The translations under genes were made by a program, and so were the position numbers. From Helicobacter ibis (GTDB lineage Bacteria > Campylobacterota > Campylobacteria > Campylobacterales > Helicobacteraceae), in NCBI RefSeq assembly GCF_027859255.1, contig NZ_JAQHXR010000004.1:12858-76857 (forward strand): a stretch of DNA of 64,000 nt, read 5' to 3'. This document shows, in pieces, positions 46,808-56,989 of the stretch; positions within the stretch are counted from its first letter, which is position 1; each line of letters opens with the position of its first letter. The notes beneath the pieces were generated by a model that ran no database searches, was not told where the DNA came from, and saw only the letters and a list, made by a program, of their open reading frames with translations.

Positions 46808-48268
46808 TTGAGAGCTATAATTCTAGCAGCAGGGCTTGGTAGCAGACTAAGACCTATGACTTTGCATACGCCAAAGCCACTTTTATTGGTTTATGGTAAG
46901 AGTATTTTAGAGCACAATATTGAGCTTTTATTAGACAATGGCTTTGATGATATAGTTGTTGTATGTGGGTATAAGCATGAATCTTTTGATGAGCTACAAA
47001 AGAAGCTTTGCTTTACAAAAATAGTTTTTGAAGACTATGAAGGTAAAAATAGTGCTGCCTCATTAAAGTTTGCAAAAGATTTCATACAAAAGGGAACTTT
47101 AGTTTTAAATGGTGATTTGTATTTAACTAAGTCTCCTTTAAATCATGCACGATTTGGCGTTACGCAAATATTGGCTCAAGTAATCAAAGATAAATGCTGG
47201 GGTTATGCTACTAGTAGCGATTGTGTGCTTTTAGATATTGATATTGATTGTGCAAATTCACTAGGAGATGGTGTAGCATTTTTTGATAATGAATCTGATA
47301 TGCCTTATATCTTGGAATCTCTAGCTAAATGTAGTGATGATGAGTATTGGGAGGCTTTATTTTTAGAGCTATTTAGATACACTAGAGTATATGTGTTTGA
47401 TAATGGAGAATTTTATGTAGAAATAGATAGCTTTAAAGATGCCTTGCAACAAAATATGCTAACCCCACAAGAAGTAGCACAAGCATGTTCTGATAATGGA
47501 GAGGCTACTAGGTTAGCTGGAATTACAAATATAAATTACAAAATAAGATTCTTAGGCAAAGATAAAGTAATTAGAATTGCAAATAAAGATATAGATAGAA
47601 TAATAAATAGAAAAAAAGAAAGACAAATTTTTGAGATTATAGAAAAATATAACATCACTCCAAAATGCGAGTTCTATGAAAGTGGGATTCGTTTGAGTGA
47701 TTTTTTGCAGAGTTATCATCATCTAAAATGTAATGAGCTAAATGATAATGTCTTGGAGAAAATAATAAGCCAAATGCATATATTGCATAAAATCAAACAT
47801 GAAGATTATAGTTATATACCAAAATTATCGCTTGTAAATGAAATTAAAAAATATGAACAAGAAGCTAAAGTAATTCTAATTTCAAAAATAGAAAAGAGAT
47901 TTCTGCTTAATATAGCAAAAGAGCTAGATACCGCTCCTAGTGTGTTGTGTCATAGGGATTTGCAATTGCCAAATATCTTATATGATGGGGATAATGTTTG
48001 TTTTATTGATTTTGAATATGCCGAATTTACTTCTATTGCATTAGAACTTGGGAATTTTACATCAGAATTGCTTATGTGTGAGAGCGAGATTAACAAAGTA
48101 TGTCAAATGTATGGTGATATAAAGTATGATAGCGTGATAAAGGGGCAAGCAATAGCAAATTATATATGGGCATTGTGGGGATTTATTTATGATGATTATC
48201 CTTTAGCTAGAGATTATTTAGTAAGATTCCATGCAAATTTAAAATATCTCATGGAAAACAATGCTTAA
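46808..48268 (+). CDS. LicC-LicA fusion: phosphocholine cytidylyltransferase / choline kinase
   Basis: 486 residues from a TTG start behind AGGGGG. Residues 1-225 are a sugar-phosphate-type nucleotidyltransferase with the LicC pattern: ILAAGLGSRLRPMTLHTPKP, then LLVYGKSILEHNIE and a VLNGDLYL metal site. Residues about 235-486 are a choline/ethanolamine kinase: LAGITNINYKIRFLGKDKVI, the catalytic CHRDLQLPN (H382, D384, N389) and the metal site FIDFEYAEF. Together they could turn choline into CDP-choline. Such LicCA fusions are known in Treponema denticola. The order cytidylyltransferase-kinase is as there. Ethanolamine as substrate is possible. The last 8 bases overlap the permease gene. Confidence 0.87.
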   Translation: MRAIILAAGLGSRLRPMTLHTPKPLLLVYGKSILEHNIELLLDNGFDDIVVVCGYKHESFDELQKKLCFTKIVFEDYEGKNSAASLKFAKDFIQKGTLVLNGDLYLTKSPLNHARFGVTQILAQVIKDKCWGYATSSDCVLLDIDIDCANSLGDGVAFFDNESDMPYILESLAKCSDDEYWEALFLELFRYTRVYVFDNGEFYVEIDSFKDALQQNMLTPQEVAQACSDNGEATRLAGITNINYKIRFLGKDKVIRIANKDIDRIINRKKERQIFEIIEKYNITPKCEFYESGIRLSDFLQSYHHLKCNELNDNVLEKIISQMHILHKIKHEDYSYIPKLSLVNEIKKYEQEAKVILISKIEKRFLLNIAKELDTAPSVLCHRDLQLPNILYDGDNVCFIDFEYAEFTSIALELGNFTSELLMCESEINKVCQMYGDIKYDSVIKGQAIANYIWALWGFIYDDYPLARDYLVRFHANLKYLMENNA

Positions 48269-49139
48269 AGGTCATTTGTTAGCGTTTTTATCGGTATTTA
48301 TTTGGTCTAGTTTGTATATCCAAACAAGTCTATTATTAGAATCTTTTAATCCATTTACATTGCTTGTTTTGCAGTGTTTTATTGGATATTTGTTTTTGCT
48401 TATTGTTTATCCTAAATTTTGCAAGATTCTTAGTCTTAAAGAAGAGCTATTATTTTTACTTGCTTCATTGCTTGGAATTGTGTTTTATAATTTGTTTTTG
48501 AATTTGAGCATGGAAATATCAAGCCCTTCAAATGTGAGCATTATAATTGCCACTTCGCCCTTATGGACATGTATATGTGCATTCTTCTTACGCATAGAAA
48601 AACCTTACTTATTATTTTTTGTTGGATTTTTTATTTCGATTTTTGGCGTAGTGTTGCTAAATTTTGAATCTTTTTTGAGTTTTAATTTAAAGGGTGATAT
48701 TTTAGCTTTATTATCTAGCGTATCTTGGGGATTGTATGCTATTTTGATTGCTAAATTATTGCATTATAATATTATCTTTTGTGTGCGGAAGATTCTATTT
48801 TATGGGCTTTTGTTAATTTTGCCATTGTCTTTTGTGTTTGATTTTAATTTTGCATTTTATAAAAGTTTGGATTTTATAAATTCGATAAACTTATTGTTTG
48901 TAGGCATTTTTTCGACTGGGATTTGTTTTGTTTTGTGGTTTTATGCTACAAAGTTAATAGGTGCAGTATCAGCAAATATTTATGTGTATTTAACTCCAGT
49001 GATTACGATTGTTGTTGCATTTTTTGTGCTTGATTATAAGCTTAGTTTGTTGCAGATTTTTGGTGTTATTTTTGTGCTTATTGGAGTGTTTGTATCTGAG
49101 AGAAAACCGCATAACAAAAAAACAAAAGATTCAAAATAA
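48261..49139 (+). CDS. EamA/DMT-family permease (LicB-like)
   Basis: 292 residues with ten hydrophobic helices in two repeats. The first repeat starts HLLAFLSVFIWSSLYIQTSL and the second KGDILALLSSVSWGLYAILI. LicB, the choline importer of the Haemophilus lic1 locus, belongs to this family, and a direct overlap with the LicCA fusion supports choline uptake. By sequence alone it could be any small-metabolite exporter. Its 3' end overlaps the convergent comEC gene by 62 bases. Confidence 0.8.
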   Translation: MLKGHLLAFLSVFIWSSLYIQTSLLLESFNPFTLLVLQCFIGYLFLLIVYPKFCKILSLKEELLFLLASLLGIVFYNLFLNLSMEISSPSNVSIIIATSPLWTCICAFFLRIEKPYLLFFVGFFISIFGVVLLNFESFLSFNLKGDILALLSSVSWGLYAILIAKLLHYNIIFCVRKILFYGLLLILPLSFVFDFNFAFYKSLDFINSINLLFVGIFSTGICFVLWFYATKLIGAVSANIYVYLTPVITIVVAFFVLDYKLSLLQIFGVIFVLIGVFVSERKPHNKKTKDSK

Positions 49140-50355
49140 AAAGCATAAAAAATGCACTTTTGAACTTTATAGCTAGTAGGCTTAAGAGATTCGTAGCTAA
49201 AAATAGCACATAACTTTTTGTAAGTGTGATTGTGTTTATATCTATTGCCAACCATGCTAAAAGATACGAATCTAAAATCCCTCCATAGCCACATAAATGC
49301 AAGAATAAAACCAATGGATAATACACTACAAAAAGTAAGGTAAAAATTGGTGATAGTATTGATAGATATGAAAATTCATTAAAGAAATAATAAGAAATAA
49401 TAGCCATGTTTATAAATATAAAAATATTAAATAAAGCGATATATAGAATCTTATTTATAATCCCACTCTTTAAGTTTATATATTTGCAAAATAAACAAAT
49501 ATACAACACTCCCATACATGAAAAATAAAATCCCAATGAAAATATAAGGCTAGGAAATAATGCTAAGAGTATAGCAACGCACCAAAATAGAGTTTCTAAC
49601 TTTAAGATATTTATCCCTCTTATAAACATCAAAAACCCAAATCCATACAATGCAATAGCCCTAAGATATGAAGGGGATTGTGTTAAGAATAGATAATATA
49701 TGACAAGTATGCTAAGTGCTAGGAAGCCTAAATCATAAAATTTATTTCTATATGGAAAATATCTTTTATGCAATGGAACATAAAATAGACCAAGCATAAA
49801 AAAACTAATTGCACTTAAGATTCCAGCATGATAACCAGATATGGCAAATATATGTGATATTCCATAGCCCTGCACTAGAGAACGCCACTCTTTTGGTAGG
49901 GATTCTGCTAAGAATAGTGATAGATAGTATTCTTGCATTATTTGTGTGTTATGTTGGCTTATTATGAGTTCTTTTATTTTGTTGTTTATTGGTTTTTCTT
50001 TTAGTAGGATTATATTAAAGCTAGGTGCATAAAATCCACGCAAGAATCCCAAAAAAGAGACTTTATTAAATATAACACGCAAGTTTATTAATCTACCTTG
50101 TATATTTTGTAAGTCTTCTTTTGAAGTTGTATAAAAGTTTCCAAAATCACTTTTTAACTTTAATACAAAATATTCATTATTATTCTTGTGTTTTGTATAT
50201 TGAAGCAAGACTTGTGCTTGTATTAGTGGTGTTTTTTGTGCTTTTAACTCTAGGAAAATATAGTATTTATAAGAAAGTGTGAGTGCTAATATGATTAATA
50301 AGAATAAAAAGAAAAACACCCTCTCTTTATTGTTTGTAAATAAAGGGGCGTTCAT
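49078..50355 (-). CDS. comEC: ComEC-like DNA uptake channel (competence domain)
   Basis: 425 residues with about ten helices, the core ComEC/Rec2 competence domain: YGISHIFAISGYHAGILSAI is the signature, and TQSPSYLRAIALYGFGFLMF follows. It lacks the long C-terminal metallo-hydrolase part of Bacillus ComEC, as in the short Helicobacter ComE3. It would take single-stranded DNA through the inner membrane. The C-terminus overlaps the permease gene on the other strand by 62 bases. ComM and a ComEA-like protein elsewhere in the window fit natural transformation. Confidence 0.9.
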   Translation of the reverse strand: MNAPLFTNNKERVFFFLFLLIILALTLSYKYYIFLELKAQKTPLIQAQVLLQYTKHKNNNEYFVLKLKSDFGNFYTTSKEDLQNIQGRLINLRVIFNKVSFLGFLRGFYAPSFNIILLKEKPINNKIKELIISQHNTQIMQEYYLSLFLAESLPKEWRSLVQGYGISHIFAISGYHAGILSAISFFMLGLFYVPLHKRYFPYRNKFYDLGFLALSILVIYYLFLTQSPSYLRAIALYGFGFLMFIRGINILKLETLFWCVAILLALFPSLIFSLGFYFSCMGVLYICLFCKYINLKSGIINKILYIALFNIFIFINMAIISYYFFNEFSYLSILSPIFTLLFVVYYPLVLFLHLCGYGGILDSYLLAWLAIDINTITLTKSYVLFLATNLLSLLAIKFKSAFFMLFILNLLFFCYAVFSQIQTLQ

Positions 50356-50365
50356 TATTGCTTAT

Positions 50366-51184
50366 TTATACTTTCCAAATAAGAACATCACTTTGAGAAT
50401 TCTCTAAAACATCAATTGCAAAAAAGCTAACTTTACCACTTGTAGGTAGTGCTATTAATGATGCATTCTTGCTTTCTGCAACACTTAGCAGTCTAGTATA
50501 AGACAAAATCCCACTATCTAGCACAACTTCATTTTTATCTTTAAAGTTTTTTAAAAATTTTCTTGATTGTTCTTTTGCCTTTTGTTCTGATTTTTGATTA
50601 TATTTTTCTATCTCATCATCATTAGCACCATAATGTCCAAGTCTCATTTCAAATGGTCTATTGATCATGTGATAAAAAATTATTTTTGCATTTGGGAAAA
50701 TCTTTTTTGTTGTTTTTGCGACTTTTATAGACAAATCTGAAAAGTCAGTTGGTGAAAAAATATTTACATAATCAGATAGAGATTCATTTTTTGCTACTAG
50801 TATTGGTGTGTTTGATTTTTTTATGATTTGTTTTGTTGTTGAGCCAAGTAGTATTTCTGATATGTTGTGATTTTCTCCTGTTGCACCTATACATAAAAGT
50901 CTGCATCCTCTCTCATCAGCATGTTCGCAAAGATTCTTAATAGATCCTACATAGCAAAATTGCTGTATTTCAACTTCTGGGTTTGGAAATTTATCTTCAA
51001 TAAATTTTGCTAGAGCATTTTTACCGGCTTTTTTATCTTTTTTTGGATCGTGGAATATAGAGTATTCTACTATATGCACGACATCTAAAGTATATTGTAA
51101 TTTTTTTGCTAAATAGATTGCTTTAGTTAATGCAACCAAACTTTTGTCTGAAAAGTCCGTAGCCACCACGATTCTGTCTTTCAT
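50366..51184 (-). CDS. Universal stress protein, tandem-domain
   Basis: 272 residues with two Usp domains. The first starts IVVATDFSDKSLVALTKAIY and has an ATP-binding loop GATGENHNISEILLGSTTK. The second starts IFSPTDFSDLSIKVAKTTKK and ends SGKVSFFAIDVLENSQSD, without a clear nucleotide loop. Such proteins respond to stress or metabolic state. Seven G precede the start as part of the ribosome site. It lies 10 bases from comEC. Confidence 0.9.
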   Translation of the reverse strand: MKDRIVVATDFSDKSLVALTKAIYLAKKLQYTLDVVHIVEYSIFHDPKKDKKAGKNALAKFIEDKFPNPEVEIQQFCYVGSIKNLCEHADERGCRLLCIGATGENHNISEILLGSTTKQIIKKSNTPILVAKNESLSDYVNIFSPTDFSDLSIKVAKTTKKIFPNAKIIFYHMINRPFEMRLGHYGANDDEIEKYNQKSEQKAKEQSRKFLKNFKDKNEVVLDSGILSYTRLLSVAESKNASLIALPTSGKVSFFAIDVLENSQSDVLIWKV

Positions 51185-51240
51185 ATAACCCCCCCATTAT
51201 AAATATCATTTCATTTTATAATAAAAAAATAAAATGTAAT

Positions 51241-52401
51241 TTAAATTATGGATTTTTTTAATCTTTTAAAACCTTCGTTTATTTCATCTTTTGATATTGT
51301 AAGAGGAGGAAGGAATCTTGCGGTATTTTTGCCACTTTTTAAGATTAGCACCCTATTTTTATGAGCTTTGTGTATTAGTGTCTTTAGGGTATTTTCATCT
51401 TTCATTCTAAGGCCCAGCATAAGCCCGATTCCTACTTTTTGTGTAAAAATATCGCAATATTCTTTTTGGAATTTTTCTAGCTTTTTGTTGAAGTATTTTA
51501 TTGTTTTATCTAGTTTGTGATTTTCTTTTAGATTGCTTAGTATATCAAGTGTTGTTAGTGCAGCGCTTGTTGATAGGAAGTTGCCACCAAATGTGCTTCC
51601 ATGATCTCCAAATGAGAAAATATCTTTTAGTGTGCTTAATGTAGCACCTATTGGCACACCACCACCTAAGCCTTTTGCGGTGGTTATTATATCTGGTGTT
51701 ATATCATATAATGTTGAGGCAAACAATTCTCCACTTCTATAAATTCCACTTTGCACTTCATCTAGTATTAGTAATATATTTTTCTTTTTTAGATATTTTG
51801 CTATGGATTGCACTTTGTGTTTATCTAGTGGAGAGATTCCACCTTCACCTTGTATTAGCTCTAGCATTACTGCACATGTTTTATCAGTTATTTTATTTCT
51901 TATATCATCTAAGTCTTTTGCATAGACAAATCCATCTGGAAATGGATTAAAAAATTTGTGCATTTTTTCTTGTGCTGTTGCTTTTAGTGTTGTAATCGTG
52001 CGTCCGTGAAACGACGAATCAAGTGTGATTATTTCATATCTATTAGATGAATTCCCAAATTTTCTAGCAATTTTAATAGCACATTCATTAGCTTCAGCAC
52101 CAGAGTTTGAGAAAAAAACCCTCATATCATATCCGCTTAGTTTGACTAACTTTTTTGCCAGTTTTGCTTGTGGTTCTATTGCGTATAGATTAGAAGTATG
52201 AATTAGATTCTTGCTTTGAATCTCAATTGTTTTGGATAATTTTTTGTTCCCATGTCCTACACTGCATACACCTATGCCTGAAGTAAAGTCAATATAATCT
52301 AAGCCACTTTTGTCAAATAAAGTAGCATTTTTACCTCTAACAAAATAGGTATAATTTCTAGCATAAGTATGCATTACATATTTTAAGTCCATGTTTTCCA
52401 T
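51241..52401 (-). CDS. argD: Acetylornithine aminotransferase
   Basis: Class III PLP aminotransferase of arginine (and perhaps lysine) synthesis, 386 residues. Blocks: FTSGIGVCSVGHGNKKL, VFFSNSGAEANECAIKIARK, SSFHGRTITTLKATAQEK, DEVQSGIYRSGELFA and the PLP lysine in ITTAKGLGGGVPIGA (about residue 241). Succinyldiaminopimelate activity is possible as in other bacteria with a single ArgD/DapC. It is followed, 20 bases upstream on the coding strand, by pcm, so it may be the end of the nrdB-nitrilase-pcm-argD run. Confidence 0.93.
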   Translation of the reverse strand: MENMDLKYVMHTYARNYTYFVRGKNATLFDKSGLDYIDFTSGIGVCSVGHGNKKLSKTIEIQSKNLIHTSNLYAIEPQAKLAKKLVKLSGYDMRVFFSNSGAEANECAIKIARKFGNSSNRYEIITLDSSFHGRTITTLKATAQEKMHKFFNPFPDGFVYAKDLDDIRNKITDKTCAVMLELIQGEGGISPLDKHKVQSIAKYLKKKNILLILDEVQSGIYRSGELFASTLYDITPDIITTAKGLGGGVPIGATLSTLKDIFSFGDHGSTFGGNFLSTSAALTTLDILSNLKENHKLDKTIKYFNKKLEKFQKEYCDIFTQKVGIGLMLGLRMKDENTLKTLIHKAHKNRVLILKSGKNTARFLPPLTISKDEINEGFKRLKKSII

Positions 52402-52421
52402 AATATCCCCCCTAAATTAAA

Positions 52422-53051
52422 TTATTCTAAACCATTTTTTACTGGGACAAAAGCACAAGATTCAAGCTCTTCTTTATTTTCTAAGCACCCATTTTTCTTA
52501 GTCCATCTTGTGATTATTTGTTTGTTGTTTGTTTGTATTGGTGCAACTAGGATTCCACCTTCATTTAGTTGGCTTATTATTGCATTTGGTATTTCCATAG
52601 GAGAGGCAGAAAATAATATCCTATCAAATGGTGCATAAGCACTCCAGCCATTTTGTCCATCATCTAGCTTTGTGTGTATATTGCTTATATTGCACAGCTT
52701 TATTCTTTCTCTTGCTTCTAGCAGTAGTTTATCAATTCTTTCTATGCTAAATACTCTTCTTATTATTTTGCTTAAAATTGCAGCTTGGTATCCACTGCCA
52801 CAGCCTATCTCTAGCACACTATCAGCACCATTGCATTTTAAATATTCAGTCATTTTAGCAACCGTTAGAGGAGAGCTTATCCATTGATCTGCTGCCATAG
52901 GTAATGCATCTAGGCTATATGCCATGTAAGAAAATCCACTAGGTACAAAAATTTCTCTATTTACACTTAAAATAGCATTTTCAACTTCTTTGCTTATGGA
53001 GAATCTTCTGTGTATTTCTTTTACCATATTGGCTGTCTTTACAGATTGCAT
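52422..53051 (-). CDS. pcm: Protein-L-isoaspartate O-methyltransferase
   Basis: Repair methyltransferase for isomerised Asp residues, 209 residues. The family block ISSPLTVAKMTEYL precedes the SAM motif VLEIGCGSGYQAAILSKI; LFSASPMEIPNAIISQL and EGGILVAPI follow. The start codon overlaps the nitrilase stop by one base. Confidence 0.93.
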   Translation of the reverse strand: MQSVKTANMVKEIHRRFSISKEVENAILSVNREIFVPSGFSYMAYSLDALPMAADQWISSPLTVAKMTEYLKCNGADSVLEIGCGSGYQAAILSKIIRRVFSIERIDKLLLEARERIKLCNISNIHTKLDDGQNGWSAYAPFDRILFSASPMEIPNAIISQLNEGGILVAPIQTNNKQIITRWTKKNGCLENKEELESCAFVPVKNGLE

Positions 53052-53776
53052 TATAATCCTATGTCAATGAATTTTCTTGCTTTTGCTACTTCATTGAAGT
53101 TTGCTTTTAGATTTATTATTTCTTTTGTGTCATCTCTAGTTTCATATCCAAGTGGAGTTATGATTCCACTTCCTTTTGCCATGCTATCATTTGCACCATT
53201 ACTTGCTATTACGAAGCTTTGCGTTGTGATTGCTAGTGCTTTTGTTAGGGTCTCAAAGTTGTCTTTTCTTTCTTTGCTCCATTGGGCAGGGACAAGTATC
53301 AAATCGCAACCCTTTAATCTCTCCCAAAGTTCTATAAATCTAAGTTCAAAACAATTTATAGCACCACATTTTAAGCCATCTATGTTAAATGGTGTAATTT
53401 CTTCTATGTCGCCTGCTTTAAAGTGCAAATGTTCATTGCCTAGTGGAAATAATTTATTTTTGCTCTGCTTGTGCAATAGTTCTTTGTTATGAAATACCTT
53501 TAGATTGTTGTAAAAGCCATCTTTATATTTTTCTATCATTGTAGTTACTATTGTTTTTTCTTGTGATAGATCAAGTAATGCTTGTGTTGCAACTTTAGCA
53601 AACTCTGATGCTTCTTCCATTTTTTGATAGGCAAAATTAGTCAAACATACTTCAGGCAAGAGTATAATTGAATCTAAATCGCAGTTTATTATTAGCTCTC
53701 TTATGTGGTTTAGATTGTCCTCAAAATTTTGCTTTGTTTTTGCTTGTAATGCGTATAGTTGCTTAGAAATCATCAA
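53051..53776 (-). CDS. Carbon-nitrogen hydrolase (nitrilase superfamily)
   Basis: 241 residues. The catalytic triad is visible: Glu in [15 protein letters not shown], Lys in [14 protein letters not shown], and Cys in [33 protein letters not shown] is the family block after it. It is short for a nitrilase and is nearest to YafV/omega-amidase-type members that repair alpha-ketoglutaramate-like metabolites, but the substrate is uncertain. It overlaps nrdB by 14 bases and pcm by one. Confidence 0.87.
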   Translation of the reverse strand: MMISKQLYALQAKTKQNFEDNLNHIRELIINCDLDSIILLPEVCLTNFAYQKMEEASEFAKVATQALLDLSQEKTIVTTMIEKYKDGFYNNLKVFHNKELLHKQSKNKLFPLGNEHLHFKAGDIEEITPFNIDGLKCGAINCFELRFIELWERLKGCDLILVPAQWSKERKDNFETLTKALAITTQSFVIASNGANDSMAKGSGIITPLGYETRDDTKEIINLKANFNEVAKARKFIDIGL

Positions 53777-54788
53777 AATTTATACTCCCCTTTGCATAGT
53801 TTGTAACATTGCCTTCAAAGAAATTGGTCTTTTGGTCATTAAATGAGCTAAAAGATTCCACCCATTTTATAGGGTGTTTTGCGTTGTATATTGGTGACAT
53901 TCCTATTTTTTTTAGTCTATCATCTGCAAGATAGCATATATATTCTTCTATTATCTCGCTAGTTAGCCCCAAAATCTTGCCTTGAGTTATATAAATTCCC
54001 CATGCAGTTTCTATTTTCACCGCTTCTTTGAACATTTCTATAACTTCTTCTTCTAGTGATTTTGTGAAAAGATGAGGCATTTCTTTTTTTAGAGATTTGA
54101 TCATATTTTGGAATAATAATAAGTGTGTTACTTCATCTCTTTGTATGAATCTTATCATTTGAGCACTTCCTAGCATTTTACCACTTCGTGCAAGAGTGTA
54201 GAAGTATGCAAAACCAGAATAAAAATAAATGCCTTCTAAAATTTGATTTGCAAACATAGCCTTTAGCAATGCTTCTTCTGTCGGATTTTTGGCAAGCTCT
54301 TCATAAACATTTGCAATATAATCATTTTTACTTCTTAGGTGCATATCTGTTCGCCACATTTCATAGATTTCATCTGTGTTAGCAGAAATTGATTCAACCA
54401 TTACTGCATAGCTTTGTGAATGCAATGCCTCTTCAAATGCTTGACGCACTAGAATTAGATTTATCTCTGGGCTTGTTACATATGGATTTACATTATCAAT
54501 TAGATTATTAGTTTGAAGAGAATCCATAAATATAAGTTGCGCTAAAGCCCTATCATAGCCTATTTTTTCCTCTGGTGTTAGTCCATCTGTATAGTCTCTT
54601 TTATCTTGCGTCATATTGACTTCTTCTGGGAACCATGAGTTTGCAAGCATTACTTTCCATAGGTTATACGCCCATTGATATTTTATTTTATTAAGCTCAA
54701 AAATACTTGTTGGATTTCCGCCAAAAATTTTTCTGTCATTTACGCCTTCAGTGGAGTTTGGATTATATATTTTCTTTCTATTTATCAT
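53763..54788 (-). CDS. nrdB: Ribonucleotide reductase small subunit
   Basis: Class I RNR beta subunit of 341 residues that holds the di-iron centre and radical. Iron-ligand helices are seen in [35 protein letters not shown] and [17 protein letters not shown], with [20 protein letters not shown] between. The C-terminal tail ends NFDDF, as needed to dock on NrdA. It is the first gene of the run nrdB-nitrilase-pcm(-argD). Confidence 0.96.
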   Translation of the reverse strand: MINRKKIYNPNSTEGVNDRKIFGGNPTSIFELNKIKYQWAYNLWKVMLANSWFPEEVNMTQDKRDYTDGLTPEEKIGYDRALAQLIFMDSLQTNNLIDNVNPYVTSPEINLILVRQAFEEALHSQSYAVMVESISANTDEIYEMWRTDMHLRSKNDYIANVYEELAKNPTEEALLKAMFANQILEGIYFYSGFAYFYTLARSGKMLGSAQMIRFIQRDEVTHLLLFQNMIKSLKKEMPHLFTKSLEEEVIEMFKEAVKIETAWGIYITQGKILGLTSEIIEEYICYLADDRLKKIGMSPIYNAKHPIKWVESFSSFNDQKTNFFEGNVTNYAKGSINFDDF

Positions 54789-54868
54789 TAAAAACCCTTA
54801 AGAAATTAAAAAGCAAGTATAAAGCATTATTTCATAAAAAATACTGAAAAATAACTTTGGAGATTTAT

Positions 54869-56989
54869 ATGGAAGTAGCTAGATTAAGTATCGGTGGAAT
54901 GCATTGTTCAGCGTGTTCTTCTACTATTGAAAAAAATCTTTTAAAGTTAGAATCTATAAAAAATGTAAAAATAAATGTAGTAAGTGGAAAAGCAAAAATA
55001 TCTCATGAAAATTCTATTAATACACAAGAAATAATCAATCTTATAAATTCTTATGGATTTAGTGCTTTAGTGGATAATTCAAAAGAATTAGAAATAAAAT
55101 ACATTAATGATTTAAAGAAGAGATTCTTCGTTGCTGTGCCTTGTTTTTTGGTTATTTTTATTTTGCATATGAGTGGTTGGCATAGTTCAATGTCTGCATT
55201 TTTGCAATTATTATTTGCTTCATTTGTGCAATTTTATTGTGCATATCCATTTTATAAAGCATCTTTAAGTGTATTTAAAACGAAAAGTGCTGATATGAAT
55301 GTGCTTATTGCACTTGGGACTTCTGTTGCTTATTTTTATTCTTTATACTTATTTTTCTATGATTTTGGCGATGGATATTATTTTGAGGGTTCAAGCTCGA
55401 TTATTTGTTTTGTTCTATTTGGAGAATATATAAAGTCAAAAGCAAAAAAAAATGCAAATGATGAACTAGGACTTCTAACGCAAATTCTGCCACAAAAGGC
55501 AAGAATCTTAAAGGATAATAATCAAACTTTTATTGATATAAGTGATATTAAAAAAGGCGATAAATGTCTTGTAATAGGTGGCGAGAAAATTCCACTTGAT
55601 GGCGTTATTCTTAGCGGTGAAGCAGAAGTTAGTAGCACTCATATAAATGGTGAGGAAATGCCAAGGAATCTAAAGGTAGGAGATTTGGTTGTTGCAGGCA
55701 GTGTCGTATATCATGGAGAAATAATGGTTGAATCTACAAAAGATTCTAGTGAGTTTTTTGTTTATGAAATGTTAGATCTCTTGGAATTATCGCATGTAAA
55801 AAAGCCAAAAATAGGAATCCTGGTTGATAAAATTGCATCTATTTTTGTTCCTTTGGTTTTGTTAATTAGTGTGGTAGCTTTTATGTTTTGGGTTAGTATT
55901 GGATATTCTCCTATTTTTGCATTATCAATTGCAGCTTGTATTTTGGTTGTATCTTGTCCTTGCGCATTGGGTCTTGCTGTTCCATTAGCTATAGTATGTG
56001 CGTCAATTAGAGCTAAGAGAGATGATATTTTGATAAAAACACCAGAAATATATGAAAAGACAAAAGATATAAAATATATAGCATTTGATAAAACAGGCAC
56101 TCTAACTAGGGGTGAAATAATGGTAAAGGACTTTTTTATACTTGAATCTTCTTGTGATCAATTAGAGATTCTAAAGATTGCAAAAGCAATGCAAGAAAAT
56201 AATCCGCACCCAATAGCTAAGGCTATTTTAAACTTTACAAATAACTATGAATCTTGCACACTTGATAAGAAAGAATATTTTGTAGCAAAAGGCATTAAAG
56301 CTAGCGTTAGAGGCGAAGAATATTATTTTGGTGCGTTAGATTGGGTTTGTTCTCAAGTTAATTGCGAGTTTAGCGGCGCTAGGAATAATGCAGTTGCATT
56401 TGGTAATAGCTCCAAGATTATTGCCGTATTTTATCTAAGTGATAGCATTAGAGATGAGGCTTATGATGTTGTAAAGTGGCTAAAGAGAGAGAATATCACG
56501 CCAGTTATTCTAAGTGGGGATAATGAAGAATCAGTTAGAAATGTCGCAAAAGAGTTGAAAATAGACGAATTCTACTTTAATCTTACTCCTGCTAAAAAGG
56601 TAGAAAAAATAATAGAGTTAAATAAAAGCGGAGGAGTGTGCTTTGTAGGTGATGGGATAAATGATGCACTGGCGTTAAAGGAAGCAAGTTTTGGAATATC
56701 CTTTGTAGGTGCGACTGAATTAGCAAAAGAAGTTGGAGATGTATTGCTTTTAAAGAATAGTCTTAAAGGCATTGTATCTGTGTTTAAAATCTCAAAGCAA
56801 ACACTAAAAAACATACAACAAAATTTATTTTTTGCCTACATATATAATATTGTGTTAATCCCTGTTGCGTTTGGGATTCTTTATCCATTTGGAATCTTGC
56901 TTACGCCAACTTTAGCAGGAATGGCTATGGCATTTAGTTCCATTAGTGTAGTTAGCAATGCACTTAGAATCTTAAGGTTTAATTTATGA
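54869..56989 (+). CDS. copA: Copper-exporting P-type ATPase
   Basis: P1B ATPase that moves Cu+ to the periplasm. I use the ATG at 54869, which has GGAG 6 bases upstream. 706 residues: one HMA metal domain (SIGGMHCSACSSTIEKN), eight helices, the transport motif VVSCPCALGLAVPLA, phosphorylation DKTGTLTRGE (Asp near residue 406), HPIAKAIL and GDGINDALAL. HefABC and a single HMA suggest a typical Helicobacter CopA. It overlaps flgA by 4 bases, an odd partner for flagellar genes. Confidence 0.95.
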   Translation: MEVARLSIGGMHCSACSSTIEKNLLKLESIKNVKINVVSGKAKISHENSINTQEIINLINSYGFSALVDNSKELEIKYINDLKKRFFVAVPCFLVIFILHMSGWHSSMSAFLQLLFASFVQFYCAYPFYKASLSVFKTKSADMNVLIALGTSVAYFYSLYLFFYDFGDGYYFEGSSSIICFVLFGEYIKSKAKKNANDELGLLTQILPQKARILKDNNQTFIDISDIKKGDKCLVIGGEKIPLDGVILSGEAEVSSTHINGEEMPRNLKVGDLVVAGSVVYHGEIMVESTKDSSEFFVYEMLDLLELSHVKKPKIGILVDKIASIFVPLVLLISVVAFMFWVSIGYSPIFALSIAACILVVSCPCALGLAVPLAIVCASIRAKRDDILIKTPEIYEKTKDIKYIAFDKTGTLTRGEIMVKDFFILESSCDQLEILKIAKAMQENNPHPIAKAILNFTNNYESCTLDKKEYFVAKGIKASVRGEEYYFGALDWVCSQVNCEFSGARNNAVAFGNSSKIIAVFYLSDSIRDEAYDVVKWLKRENITPVILSGDNEESVRNVAKELKIDEFYFNLTPAKKVEKIIELNKSGGVCFVGDGINDALALKEASFGISFVGATELAKEVGDVLLLKNSLKGIVSVFKISKQTLKNIQQNLFFAYIYNIVLIPVAFGILYPFGILLTPTLAGMAMAFSSISVVSNALRILRFNL

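Noticed and set aside
51189-51195. Seven-C run just upstream of the universal stress gene (G7 on its strand)
   Set aside because: It acts as a G-rich ribosome site, and at seven bases it is below the length at which slippage is usually strong; argD has a similar G6 site.
53010-53492. Plus-strand open frame of 160 codons opposite the nitrilase gene
   Set aside because: Antisense shadow: the nitrilase triad is intact on the other strand and the plus-strand protein is Ser/Leu/Phe-rich noise.
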